DNA from: JADGHX01 sp963837755
GTDB lineage: Bacteria; Pseudomonadota; Gammaproteobacteria; Steroidobacterales; Steroidobacteraceae
Assembly: GCA_963837755.1 (NCBI GenBank)
Contig: CAWIOP010000005.1
Coordinates: 124,001-188,000, forward strand
Reading direction: 5' to 3'
Length of the DNA: 64,000 nucleotides
In this document: piece after piece, positions 1 through 7,834 of the stretch
Layout: the number at the start of each line of letters is the position of its first letter
Numbering within the stretch: position 1 is the first letter of the stretch
The notes under the pieces: model-generated
Seen by the model: the letters and a program-made list of their open reading frames with translations, nothing else
Databases searched by the model: none
Told to the model about the DNA's origin: nothing
Made by a program: the position numbers and the translations under genes

Positions 1-2
1 CG

Positions 3-824
3 TTGTTCATGGGTTGGTTCAGCCCGATCGAGAACCCGCTGGTGAGCGCGGCATGCATCGCGCTGTGGAAGCGCTTTTCCGACCTCGACTTGAGCGAGGC
101 CGGGAAGCAGCGCTTCACCAGCCTGCAGGACTGCTTCACGCGTGAGCTGAAGGATGGCGCCCGTCCTGTCGACCCGGACCCGGCGATCCTCGTGAGCCCG
201 TGCGATGCGATCGTGGGCGCTTGCGGGCGCGTGGTGGCCGGCACTGTGCTTCAGGCAAAAGGATCTCCGTACGCGCTCATCGATCTGCTCGGCGATGAAG
301 CGCTGGTGCGGCAGTATGTGAACGGCTCATACGCCACCCTTCGGATCACGCCGACGATGTATCACCGGTTTCACGCTCCGCACGACCTGCGCGTGGAGCA
401 GGTGACGTACATCTCCGGCGACACGTGGAACGTCTACCCCATTGCGCTGAGACGGATCGAGAATCTGTTTTGCAGGAACGAGCGCGCGGTGCTTCAGTGC
501 CGGCTGGCCGCGAATGGCGCCCCCATCGCGCTCGTGCCGGTTGCCGCGATTCTGGTGGCGAGCATCCGGCTGCATTGTGTGGACGTGTTGCTACACCTGC
601 GCTATCGCGGCCCCAACCGCATTCCGTGCGATGCGGCGGTTCGCAAGGGGCAGGAGATGGGGTGGTTCGAGCATGGCTCGACGATCATTGCGTTCGCGCC
701 GGAAGGCGTTTCGCTGTGTGACCAGGTGCGTGAGAATCAGCGCATCAGGGTAGGCGAGCCCTTGTTCAGGCTTGGCTCCCCGGCTGTACCTGGCGCGCCT
801 CGGTCGAACAGCTTCCGGACCTGA
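3..824 (+). CDS. psd: Phosphatidylserine decarboxylase (5' end at window edge)
   Basis: Converts phosphatidylserine to phosphatidylethanolamine at the inner membrane. The protein contains the CFTRELKDGARPVD block near residue 45, a YHRFHAPHDL block near residue 120 and the self-cleavage site HGST near the C-terminus. Ser226 of HGST is the expected precursor of the pyruvoyl group. The first codon available is a TTG at the very edge of the window, and the family normally has more N-terminal sequence, so the gene is probably cut by the window boundary. It converges on the sixA-like gene with a gap of about 40 bases. Confidence 0.9.
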   Translation: MFMGWFSPIENPLVSAACIALWKRFSDLDLSEAGKQRFTSLQDCFTRELKDGARPVDPDPAILVSPCDAIVGACGRVVAGTVLQAKGSPYALIDLLGDEALVRQYVNGSYATLRITPTMYHRFHAPHDLRVEQVTYISGDTWNVYPIALRRIENLFCRNERAVLQCRLAANGAPIALVPVAAILVASIRLHCVDVLLHLRYRGPNRIPCDAAVRKGQEMGWFEHGSTIIAFAPEGVSLCDQVRENQRIRVGEPLFRLGSPAVPGAPRSNSFRT

Positions 825-866
825 AACGTGGCCTCCGCTGCTGACGACGCTCAGTTCGTCTGTGCC

Positions 867-1370
867 TCAACCCATCCTGCGCAACGCGCGTGGTGGCACC
901 AGGGCGTTGAGTGTCGCCTTTCCCGCACTGACTTCCGTGGGGAACGCGAGGCATGCAATGCCGCCCTTCTTCAGGTCAGAAAAGGGTCGAGAGCCCGACC
1001 CTGCAACACAGACGGACAGCAGTGCGCTCAGGTTTGGCTCATGGCCAATCAGGGCGATGTGTTTCGCCTTCAGGGCTTTCAGCATGGCCAGGACGGCCGT
1101 TGGGCTGCTCTGCGGGGCCAGTTCGGGGCAGGCCCCCGCCTGGGGCCAGCCGCCGATTTCCTCGAGAATCTCCGCCGTCTCGCGGGCGCGGGTCAGCGGG
1201 CTCGTGAGCACGCAATCGATGTCAGGCAGCCACCGCGTGAGTCCGGTGGCGGCCTTGCGAAATTTCTCCTTGCCTTCAGGTGAGAGCGGGCGCTTGCGAT
1301 CGTCTGGCCAGCGCGCACGATCGCGCTCGAATGCGGTGGCGTGACGGACCAGAATGATCTCGATGCTCAT
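867..1370 (-). CDS. sixA: SixA-type phosphohistidine phosphatase
   Basis: A 167-residue histidine phosphatase. The signature LVRHATAF starts at residue 7 with the catalytic His at residue 10, and a second conserved IGHEPNLS block carries the other active-site His. SixA removes phosphate from phosphohistidine in HPt domains and in the nitrogen phosphotransferase system. The ATG at 1370 was chosen because the signature begins right after it and a GGAAGA-like ribosome site lies just upstream. The frame is open further upstream but shows no family similarity there. It is divergent from the LpxH-like gene. Confidence 0.85.
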   Translation of the reverse strand: MSIEIILVRHATAFERDRARWPDDRKRPLSPEGKEKFRKAATGLTRWLPDIDCVLTSPLTRARETAEILEEIGGWPQAGACPELAPQSSPTAVLAMLKALKAKHIALIGHEPNLSALLSVCVAGSGSRPFSDLKKGGIACLAFPTEVSAGKATLNALVPPRALRRMG

Positions 1371-1535
1371 GAGCGTTCTTCCAGGTGCGACGGCCTCGAA
1401 CGTCGACTTACGGGGTCGCCCGTTGCCGGAGTGTACGGCGCCAGGATGGTGCGACAGATTCCCACAATCCCTGGTCACCGCATTATGTCTTTGTCGCAAG
1501 CTACTCGCGCGCAAGAAAATAGTCCGCGGCGCTGT

Positions 1536-1550
1536 CATGTCCACGACATG
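1536..1550. promoter_or_regulatory. Short perfect palindrome in a divergent intergenic region
   Basis: CATGTC-CAC-GACATG is a perfect 6-bp inverted repeat with a 3-base centre. It lies in the 227-bp gap between the divergent sixA-like and LpxH-like genes, about 50 bases before the latter's start. Its size and position fit an operator for a dimeric regulator, but no regulator can be assigned and chance cannot be excluded. Confidence 0.25.
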
Positions 1551-1597
1551 CTTCGTGCGCACTCTAGGGCGCCTGAGAATCAAGCTGTGGGAGGCTC

Positions 1598-2527
1598 ATG
1601 GGGCACTTACTGCCCGCGTGTTCGGTACGCACGCTGTTCCTGTCTGACATCCATCTCGGCTTCAAACGCGCCCGTGCGCGAGAGTTGGCGCAGTTCCTGC
1701 GGACCGTCGACGCGGAATGCATCGTGCTGGCCGGCGACATCGTCGACCATCTGAATCTGGCGCGGAGCTTCTTCTGGAACGACGAGCACACGCAGGTAGT
1801 GCGCATGCTGCTCGCGAAGCGGCGCGCCGGCGCGCGGCTCATCTACATTCCCGGCAACCACGACTCGAATCTCTCCATGGTGGCCGAGATGCTGCGCGGA
1901 CAGGTGGAAGTTCACCGTGAATGGGTTCACCAGACGTCGCAGGGCCAGCGCCTGCTCGTTGTTCACGGCGACCAGTTCGACGACGAGATGACTCGGCACT
2001 GCTCGCGCGGGCTGAGCTGGCTCGGCAATGTGCTCTACGATCTCACCGTAGCCGCCAACGACCGGTTGAACGATGCTCGACGCGTGCTCGGCCAACCGTA
2101 CTGGCCGGTGGCCGAGCGCCTGAAACTCGCCATCCACGCGAGCGCACGTTACATTGGTCATTATGAGGATGCGGCGATTCGCCATGCTGCCCAGCTGGGC
2201 TACGACGGCATTCTGTGCGGGCACATTCATCGCGCAAACCTGCGCCGCGTTGGTGGCACGCTCTACTGCAATACCGGGGACTGGGTCGAGACGTGCTCAG
2301 CGGTTGTCGAGAGCGCGAGCGGCGAGCTGCAGCTCTTGCGCTGGCCGCATCCGGGACACGGTGGCGTGGCGCCCGTTGCCGTACCTGCCACCATGAGGCC
2401 ACCCTGCGCGGGAGCTCTCGATTTGCCCGTGTTCCGTGGACTGTCGGGGCGCGCGACAGCCGGGAGATCCGGCCAATCGCGCCCTTCCGGTCGAATTCGA
2501 GCGCGGTCAGCCCGCGTTTTCAGGTGA
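1598..2527 (+). CDS. LpxH-like calcineurin-type metallophosphatase
   Basis: A 309-residue metallophosphoesterase of the UDP-2,3-diacylglucosamine diphosphatase type. All metal-binding blocks are present in order: SDIHLG (from residue 15), GDIVD, GNHD, HGDQFD and GHIHRA. LpxH hydrolyses UDP-2,3-diacylglucosamine to lipid X in lipid A synthesis. The spacing here is closer to the LpxH-like paralogue group than to canonical LpxH, so the exact substrate is uncertain. The last 50 or so residues are Arg/Ser/Gly-rich and match nothing I recognise. They overlap a decayed gene on the other strand, so the reading frame may simply run on into non-coding sequence. Confidence 0.8.
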   Translation: MGHLLPACSVRTLFLSDIHLGFKRARARELAQFLRTVDAECIVLAGDIVDHLNLARSFFWNDEHTQVVRMLLAKRRAGARLIYIPGNHDSNLSMVAEMLRGQVEVHREWVHQTSQGQRLLVVHGDQFDDEMTRHCSRGLSWLGNVLYDLTVAANDRLNDARRVLGQPYWPVAERLKLAIHASARYIGHYEDAAIRHAAQLGYDGILCGHIHRANLRRVGGTLYCNTGDWVETCSAVVESASGELQLLRWPHPGHGGVAPVAVPATMRPPCAGALDLPVFRGLSGRATAGRSGQSRPSGRIRARSARVFR

Positions 2528-2658
2528 CATTGAGTCTGTGGATGACGGGCTCGTTCAGATCGTGGTCGTAGCCGAGAACGCTGACAGAAGCCGTTTCAAG
2601 AGACAGGCGACAGCCTTCGAACGCGGGCAGGGCGATCCAGCGGGCCGCGCAACCGCGC
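2520..2658 (-). pseudogene. C-terminal fragment of a histidine-phosphatase (phosphoglycerate mutase-like) gene
   Basis: Reading the minus strand gives about 40 residues, including ARWIALPAFEG and TASVSVLGYDHDLNEPVI, ending at a TGA. They resemble the C-terminal end of cobC/phosphoglycerate-mutase-type histidine phosphatases. No start codon or RHG active-site motif can be found upstream, where the NAD synthetase gene ends. I therefore call it a remnant. It overlaps the last bases of the LpxH-like gene. Family assignment is from memory of the C-terminal pattern only. Confidence 0.4.
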
Positions 2659-2677
2659 GCTCATGGTTCATGCCACG

Positions 2678-4741
2678 TTACGAGGGCGGCGGCAGATTGC
2701 GAGCGAGCTCCTCGAGCCACGCATCGGCGCGCGCATCGCTCGGTGCGCGCCAATCACTGCGTGGGGAAAGTGAGCCCCCGGATCCTACTTTCGGACCATT
2801 CGGCAGCGCCGAGCGCTTGAACTGGCTGGTCTCGAAGAATCGCCTCAGGAATACCTCGAGCCAGCGTTGGATGGTCGGCAGGTCATACTCTCGGCGTTCG
2901 GCCGGCGGGATCGCTGCAGGCCACGCGCCGCGCTTCCGATCCGACCAGGCATGCAGTGCCAGGAATGCCACTTTGCTCGGGCGGAACCCCAGGCGGCTCG
3001 TGTAGTAGAGATTGAAATCCTGCAGCTCATAGGGGCCGACGACGTCTTCGGCGGACTGCGGTCCCGCTCCGGCAGCCGCTGGAACGAGCTCGGGACTGAT
3101 CCGCGTGGCGAGGATATCCAGCAGCACCTGCGTTGCCGGGGCACCCAACTCACCGCTCACGGCCATCCACCGGATGAGATGTTGCACAAGAGTCTTGGGA
3201 ACCGATGCGTTCACGGCGTAGTGCGACATGTGATCACCGACGCCGTATGTCGTGTAGCCCAGAGCGAGCTCGGAGAGGTCGCTCGTGCCCACGACGAGGC
3301 CACCGTGGAGATTGGCGAGCCGGAACAGATGTGACGTCCGCTCTCCTGCCTGCACGTTCTCGAACGTCACGTCGTACACGGGTTCTCCGCGAGCGTATGG
3401 ATGGCCGATGTCCCGGAGCATCTGCATGACCGAAGGTCCGATATCGATTTCCTGCGCCGTCACGTTCAACGCCTGCATGAGTCGCCACGCATTGCCGCGG
3501 GTGCGTTCGCTCGTGGCAAGCCCGGGCAGTGCGTAGGCCAGAACGTTTGAGCGGGGCAGGCCGAGCTGATCCACTGCCTTCACGGCTACGATCAGCGCTT
3601 GCGTCGAGTCGAGGCCGCCAGAGACACCGATGACAGGCTTCTGGATGCCCGCTGCCTCCATGCGCCGCGCGAGACCCTGGACCTGGATCTGATAGACCTC
3701 GCGACAGCGCTCGTCGAGCCTTGTCTCATCGCTCGGCACGTAGGGAAAGCGCGCGACCGCGCGCTCGAGAGGGACCGGCGCGGCAGGTACGTCCAGGTCG
3801 AACTCAATGCGGCGCATCCGCGCAACGCGCTCCCGGTGAAGCTGCACGCAATCGCTGAAGCTAGTCATGCGCATCCGCTCCTGCCGCAGATGCTCCAGGT
3901 CGATATCCGCATGAATGAGACCATCACCGCCGCAAACGAAGCGCTGCGCTTCTGCCAGGAGCTCGCCGTTCTCGCAGATGATTCCGTGGCCGTCCCAGGC
4001 GAGGTCCGTCGTCGACTCGCCGTAGCCCGCCGCGGCATAGAGATACGCGGCGATGCACTTCGCGGACTGCGATGTGCACAGAAGGCGCCGATAATCGGCC
4101 TTGCCGACCGTGACATCGCTCGCCGACAGATTGGCGAGCACCGTAGCCCCTGCCAGCGCGGCGTAAGTGCTGGGAGGAATCGGCACCCATACGTCTTCGC
4201 AGATTTCGACATGAAGGACGAAGCCCGGCTGATTGCGAGCCGCAAACAGCAGGTCATTGCCGAACGGCGCGTGATGTCCGGCGATCTGCGCCGACTCGCG
4301 AACCGCCTGAGAGGCGGAGGTGTACTGCCGCTTCTCGTAGAACTCCCGATAGTTTGGAAGATAGGTCTTCGGGACAATGCCGAGCAGAGCGCCACGGTGA
4401 ATGACGAGCGCGCAATTGAACAACCGTTGCTCCGACCGTACTGGCGCGCCGATGACGAGCAGCGCTGGCAGTGCCCGGCTCGCTTCGATGATTGAGCGGA
4501 CCTCGGACTCAACCGCATCGAGCAGTGCATCCTGAAGCGCGAGATCCTCGATGGAGTATGAGGATAGCCCTAGCTCCGGGAAGAGGGCCATCACGGCGCG
4601 CTTATCGACGGCTTGTTGCGCCAGCGCGAGTGTCCGCTTGGCGTTTACGGCGGGCGCGGCGACTTCCACTCTCGGAGTACACACGGCCACTCGCGCGAAT
4701 CCGTGCGTATAGATGGAGTGGAACGAATCAGCTGCGCTCAT
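2678..4741 (-). CDS. nadE: Glutamine-dependent NAD+ synthetase
   Basis: A 687-residue two-domain enzyme that amidates nicotinate adenine dinucleotide to NAD+ using glutamine. The N-terminal nitrilase-like glutaminase domain carries the Glu-Lys-Cys triad: Glu56 in FPELGLSS, Lys125 in IVPKTYLPN and Cys181 in EICEDVW. The C-terminal synthetase domain has the ATP pyrophosphatase loop SGGLDST at 374-380. Its length matches the family. It may be co-transcribed with the upstream corA gene (149-base gap). The island further on encodes PncA and PncB, which feed nicotinate into the same pathway. Confidence 0.95.
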   Translation of the reverse strand: MSAADSFHSIYTHGFARVAVCTPRVEVAAPAVNAKRTLALAQQAVDKRAVMALFPELGLSSYSIEDLALQDALLDAVESEVRSIIEASRALPALLVIGAPVRSEQRLFNCALVIHRGALLGIVPKTYLPNYREFYEKRQYTSASQAVRESAQIAGHHAPFGNDLLFAARNQPGFVLHVEICEDVWVPIPPSTYAALAGATVLANLSASDVTVGKADYRRLLCTSQSAKCIAAYLYAAAGYGESTTDLAWDGHGIICENGELLAEAQRFVCGGDGLIHADIDLEHLRQERMRMTSFSDCVQLHRERVARMRRIEFDLDVPAAPVPLERAVARFPYVPSDETRLDERCREVYQIQVQGLARRMEAAGIQKPVIGVSGGLDSTQALIVAVKAVDQLGLPRSNVLAYALPGLATSERTRGNAWRLMQALNVTAQEIDIGPSVMQMLRDIGHPYARGEPVYDVTFENVQAGERTSHLFRLANLHGGLVVGTSDLSELALGYTTYGVGDHMSHYAVNASVPKTLVQHLIRWMAVSGELGAPATQVLLDILATRISPELVPAAAGAGPQSAEDVVGPYELQDFNLYYTSRLGFRPSKVAFLALHAWSDRKRGAWPAAIPPAERREYDLPTIQRWLEVFLRRFFETSQFKRSALPNGPKVGSGGSLSPRSDWRAPSDARADAWLEELARNLPPPS

Positions 4742-4890
4742 GTGCGGTTTCCACCAACGCGCCGCGCGCCGTCACCGATGGCTAATCGTTCGCTCGGGCG
4801 ACGTCGCAACAGTGTGCGTGCATTTCGTTTAGATGCCGACTGGTGCCTGGGAAGGATACCGGCGTTCAACGACGGAAGCACGCGTGACGG

Positions 4891-5859
4891 CTACAACCAC
4901 CTCGCCTTACGCAGCCGATAGAACAGGACCGCGTCGATTACGACCATGGCCGTGACCGCGAAGCCGTAGCCAAAACGCCAGGTGAGCTCCGGCATGTGCT
5001 CGAAATTCATGCCGTAGATGCCGGCAATCATCGTCGGAACGGCAACGAGTGCGGCGTAGGCCGCAAGTCGCTTCATCGTCTCGTTTTCCTGGAGTGTGAC
5101 GAACGAGAGATTCACGGAGATCGCGGTCGCGATCGTATCCCGTATCGAGTCGACGGCCTGATTGAGTCGCAGCAGATGATCGTAGATATCACGGAAGTAC
5201 TCACGAATCCCGGCGCACAGCGCCGGCACGCGCGCTCCGGACAGATTCGAGGTGCCTTCGAGGAGCGGCGCTACGGCATGCTTGGTAATCATGAGGCGCT
5301 GTTTCAGCTCGTAGAGCGCCTCGATATTGGTGCGTGGCGAGCTTTGCGGCGCGAAGATGCGCTGCTCAATGGCCTCGAGCTCATCTTCGAGCTGATCCAG
5401 AACCGGAAAGTAGCGGTCGACCACCGCATCCATGAGCGCGTAAAGAACGTAACCGGGGCCCTGGCGCAGGAGCTCGGGCTCCCGCTCGCATCGTGCGCGC
5501 ACTTCCTGGAACCCCTTTTCGGCATGACTACGCACTGAGAGCACGTAGTTCTTGCCGGCGAAGATCGCGACTTCCCCGGTGCGAAACTCACCGCCGCCGA
5601 GCTCGATCATGTGAAGCACGGTGAACAGCGAGTCTCCGTACTCCTCGATTTTCGGGCGCTGATGACCGCTGCGTGCATCCTCGACGGCGAGCGGATGCAA
5701 GCCGAACTCTGCCCGCATCTGGTCGAGCGCGGCCGGTTCCGGATCGTGCAGGGCGACCCACACGAAGCAATTGGGGCGGCTCAGATAGTCACGAATCTCA
5801 TCCGCGGCAATTTCGGCAACCTTCCTGCCGTCCTGATAGGCAACGCAACTGACCAGCAT
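4891..5859 (-). CDS. corA: CorA-type magnesium/cobalt transporter
   Basis: A 322-residue inner-membrane divalent cation channel. A large cytoplasmic domain is followed by two C-terminal transmembrane helices. The family signature YGMNFE, which forms the periplasmic pore loop, follows the first helix. The frame is open for about 80 codons upstream, but family similarity starts at MLVSCVAYQDGRK, so the ATG at 5859 is preferred. No strong ribosome site is visible. It lies downstream of trkH on the same strand, giving a run of cation-transport genes. Confidence 0.92.
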   Translation of the reverse strand: MLVSCVAYQDGRKVAEIAADEIRDYLSRPNCFVWVALHDPEPAALDQMRAEFGLHPLAVEDARSGHQRPKIEEYGDSLFTVLHMIELGGGEFRTGEVAIFAGKNYVLSVRSHAEKGFQEVRARCEREPELLRQGPGYVLYALMDAVVDRYFPVLDQLEDELEAIEQRIFAPQSSPRTNIEALYELKQRLMITKHAVAPLLEGTSNLSGARVPALCAGIREYFRDIYDHLLRLNQAVDSIRDTIATAISVNLSFVTLQENETMKRLAAYAALVAVPTMIAGIYGMNFEHMPELTWRFGYGFAVTAMVVIDAVLFYRLRKARWL

Positions 5860-6017
5860 GATTTGTGTCGAGTAAGAGGAATCCAGGCGCGCGGTCTTTA
5901 TTACCGACTCCGCGCCAGCCGGGGTCCGCAGGGAAGCCGGCGGCAATACTAGCGCCTCGGGAGCTGTTGCGGACGATGAACGTTGGGGTCCGGGCAGCCC
6001 CGCGCCACGCTGTGAGA

Positions 6018-7466
6018 TCACTTTCTCCAGAATGTCGGAGTGAACAGCACCAGAAGCGTGAATATCTCGATTCGTCCGGCGAGCATGGCGAGAGCACAGA
6101 CCCACTTCTGGAAGTCCGTGAGCCCCGCGTAGTTCGCGGCGGGCCCGATCTCATTCAATCCCGGTCCCGCGTTGTTGATGCACGCGATAACCGCTGAAAC
6201 GGCCGTCACCAGACTGAGCCCCGACGCGAGTAGCGCGAACGTGAGCGCCGTCACGGTCATGAAATACACGAAGATGAACGCCAACACCGACTCGATGAGC
6301 GAATCCGGCAGCGCACGCCCACCCACCCTGAGCGGCGCTATCGCGTTCGGATGGATCGATATCAGCGTCTGCCGCTGCGCCTGTTTGACGAGAATCAGTG
6401 ACCGGAACATCTTGATGCCGCCGCCCGTGGAGCCGCTGCTCACTGTCACGCAACTCAGGAAGAGCATCCAGAACGGCGCGAATGCTGGCCAGGTGTTGTA
6501 GTCGACGCTCGCGAAGCCGCAGTCTGTCGCAAGGGATACCAGATTGAAGCTGACGTGGCGCAGCGCTGTGAGGTAGCTCTCGTACGTTCCCTGCAGCCAC
6601 ACGTGAAGGGCCACGAGCACGCAGCTCACGAGTATCAGCCCGACCACCCATCGTGCTTCGGGATCGGCCCGATACACGGACAGGCTGCCGCGCCGTATGG
6701 CGAGAAAGTGCGTTGCGAAGTTGAGCGCGGCGATCAGCATGAAAACGATGAGAACCGCTTCGATCGCCGGTGAGTTGAAGTACCCGACGCTTGCGTCGTG
6801 CGTGGAAAAGCCACCAAGGGACATTGCCGCGAATGCGTGACAGATGGCGTCGAACAGCGGCATTCCGACGAGTACGAGAGCAACGACACAGGCTGCCGTG
6901 ATGCCTGCGTAGACGAACCAAAGCGCCTTCGCAGTCTGCGTGATGCGCGGCGTGAGCTTCTCATCCTTCATCGGGCCGGGTGTCTCAGCCCGATAGAGCT
7001 GCCGGCCGCCGACGCCGAGCATGGGCAATATCGCGACCGCTAGCACGATGATGCCCATGCCGCCGAACCAGTTCAGGGCATGACGCCAGAGGTTGATTGT
7101 GGGAGGCAGCGAATCCAGGCCGGTAAAGACCGTCGCTCCTGTTGTAGTCAGTCCGGATATGACTTCGAAATAGGCGTTCGTGAACGAGAGATCGGGATCG
7201 TGAATGAGGAGTGGAACCGCCGCGGCGAGCGCCATTCCGCTCCAGGCGAGCACGACCAGCAGGTAGCCGTCGCGGGCCTGGAGCTCGCGCATTCTCCGGC
7301 GCGTGAGGGTCTTCAGGACGAGCCCCGTGCCGAGCGTCCCGCCGGCGGCAATGGCGAAGCTCGTAAATGTTCCGTCGCGATACCAGAGCGCCGTTGCGAG
7401 CGGCAGGGCGTAGAAGAGCGAGAACAGAGACAGGAGCGATCCGAAGGTATTCAGGACGCCGAGCAT
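6018..7466 (-). CDS. trkH: TrkH-type potassium uptake channel
   Basis: A 482-residue membrane protein, the length of E. coli TrkH. It has the four pore-loop repeats that form the K+ selectivity filter: TTTGATVFTG, SLGGFSTHDA, ATDCGFASVD and NNAGPGLNEIG. It works with the cytoplasmic NAD-binding subunit TrkA, which is not encoded in this window. The ATG at 7466 starts MLGVLNTFGS directly before the first helix. Upstream in-frame codons lack family character. It is divergent from the kdp operon, so constitutive and emergency K+ uptake systems sit side by side. Confidence 0.95.
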   Translation of the reverse strand: MLGVLNTFGSLLSLFSLFYALPLATALWYRDGTFTSFAIAAGGTLGTGLVLKTLTRRRMRELQARDGYLLVVLAWSGMALAAAVPLLIHDPDLSFTNAYFEVISGLTTTGATVFTGLDSLPPTINLWRHALNWFGGMGIIVLAVAILPMLGVGGRQLYRAETPGPMKDEKLTPRITQTAKALWFVYAGITAACVVALVLVGMPLFDAICHAFAAMSLGGFSTHDASVGYFNSPAIEAVLIVFMLIAALNFATHFLAIRRGSLSVYRADPEARWVVGLILVSCVLVALHVWLQGTYESYLTALRHVSFNLVSLATDCGFASVDYNTWPAFAPFWMLFLSCVTVSSGSTGGGIKMFRSLILVKQAQRQTLISIHPNAIAPLRVGGRALPDSLIESVLAFIFVYFMTVTALTFALLASGLSLVTAVSAVIACINNAGPGLNEIGPAANYAGLTDFQKWVCALAMLAGRIEIFTLLVLFTPTFWRK

Positions 7467-7532
7467 GATCACCCTTGCCAGGCGCGAATTCGGTTCATGT
7501 GCCGTGGCGGCGATCGGCACCATACGGAATCG

Positions 7533-7576
7533 CGTGTGAGCAAGTTGTGAGTTTTCGCTGGAAAAATCCTCACACG
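7533..7576. promoter_or_regulatory. TGTGAG repeat cluster between trkH and kdp (candidate KdpE site)
   Basis: TGTGAG occurs at 7535-7540 and again at 7546-7551, a direct repeat with 11-base period. The inverse CTCACA lies at 7569-7574. CGTGTGAG and CTCACACG also form a perfect 8-bp inverted repeat across the block. OmpR-family regulators such as KdpE bind direct repeats spaced about one helical turn. The block sits about 80-120 bases before the first kdp ORF. Assignment to KdpE is inference. Confidence 0.4.
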
Positions 7577-7652
7577 GCGATGTCTGCCTGCGCTCTTGCG
7601 GGGAGCGCATCATCTTCGCGTTCGCACCTTGCGGCCTCTGTGAGGAAAGACT

Positions 7653-7745
7653 GTGGAAATGCCGGTGGTCGTGCTCGTGATCGTCCTGGCGGCCGGAACC
7701 TGGCTGCTGTACCGGATGGCGGCCGCCCTGCAGGTGAAGAAATGA
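7653..7745 (+). CDS. Small membrane protein at the head of the kdp operon
   Basis: A 30-residue ORF starting with GTG, preceded by GAGGA at 7642-7646 with ideal spacing. Its TGA overlaps the kdpF ATG as ATGA, so translation is probably coupled. The product has one hydrophobic helix (VVVLVIVLAAGTWLLY) followed by a short basic tail ending in VKK, a single-span topology like KdpF but with no sequence likeness to it. An internal ATG at 7659 is an alternative start. I do not recognise a named family. Its position suggests an accessory or regulatory peptide of the Kdp pump, but that is inference. Confidence 0.55.
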   Translation: MEMPVVVLVIVLAAGTWLLYRMAAALQVKK

Positions 7746-7834
7746 GCGTCATGGACTGGATTGGGCTGGCGCTGTGTATCGCCATGGCCGTGTATCTCTT
7801 CATCGCGCTTCTCCTGCCGGAGAAATTCGAGTGA
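7742..7834 (+). CDS. kdpF: KdpF, small subunit of the Kdp K+-ATPase
   Basis: A 30-residue single-span peptide, typical in length and sequence for KdpF (WIGLALCIAMAVYLFIALL, then a PEKFE end). KdpF stabilises the KdpABC complex in the inner membrane. Its ATG overlaps the stop of the upstream micro-ORF, and its TGA overlaps the kdpA GTG start (GTGA at 7831-7834), so three ORFs in a row are translationally coupled. Confidence 0.9.
   Translation: MSVMDWIGLALCIAMAVYLFIALLLPEKFE

Noticed and set aside
5860..6105. N-terminal extension of CorA by about 80 residues
   Set aside because: The frame is open, but the sequence lacks CorA similarity and overlaps the end of trkH. The family start fits the ATG at 5859.
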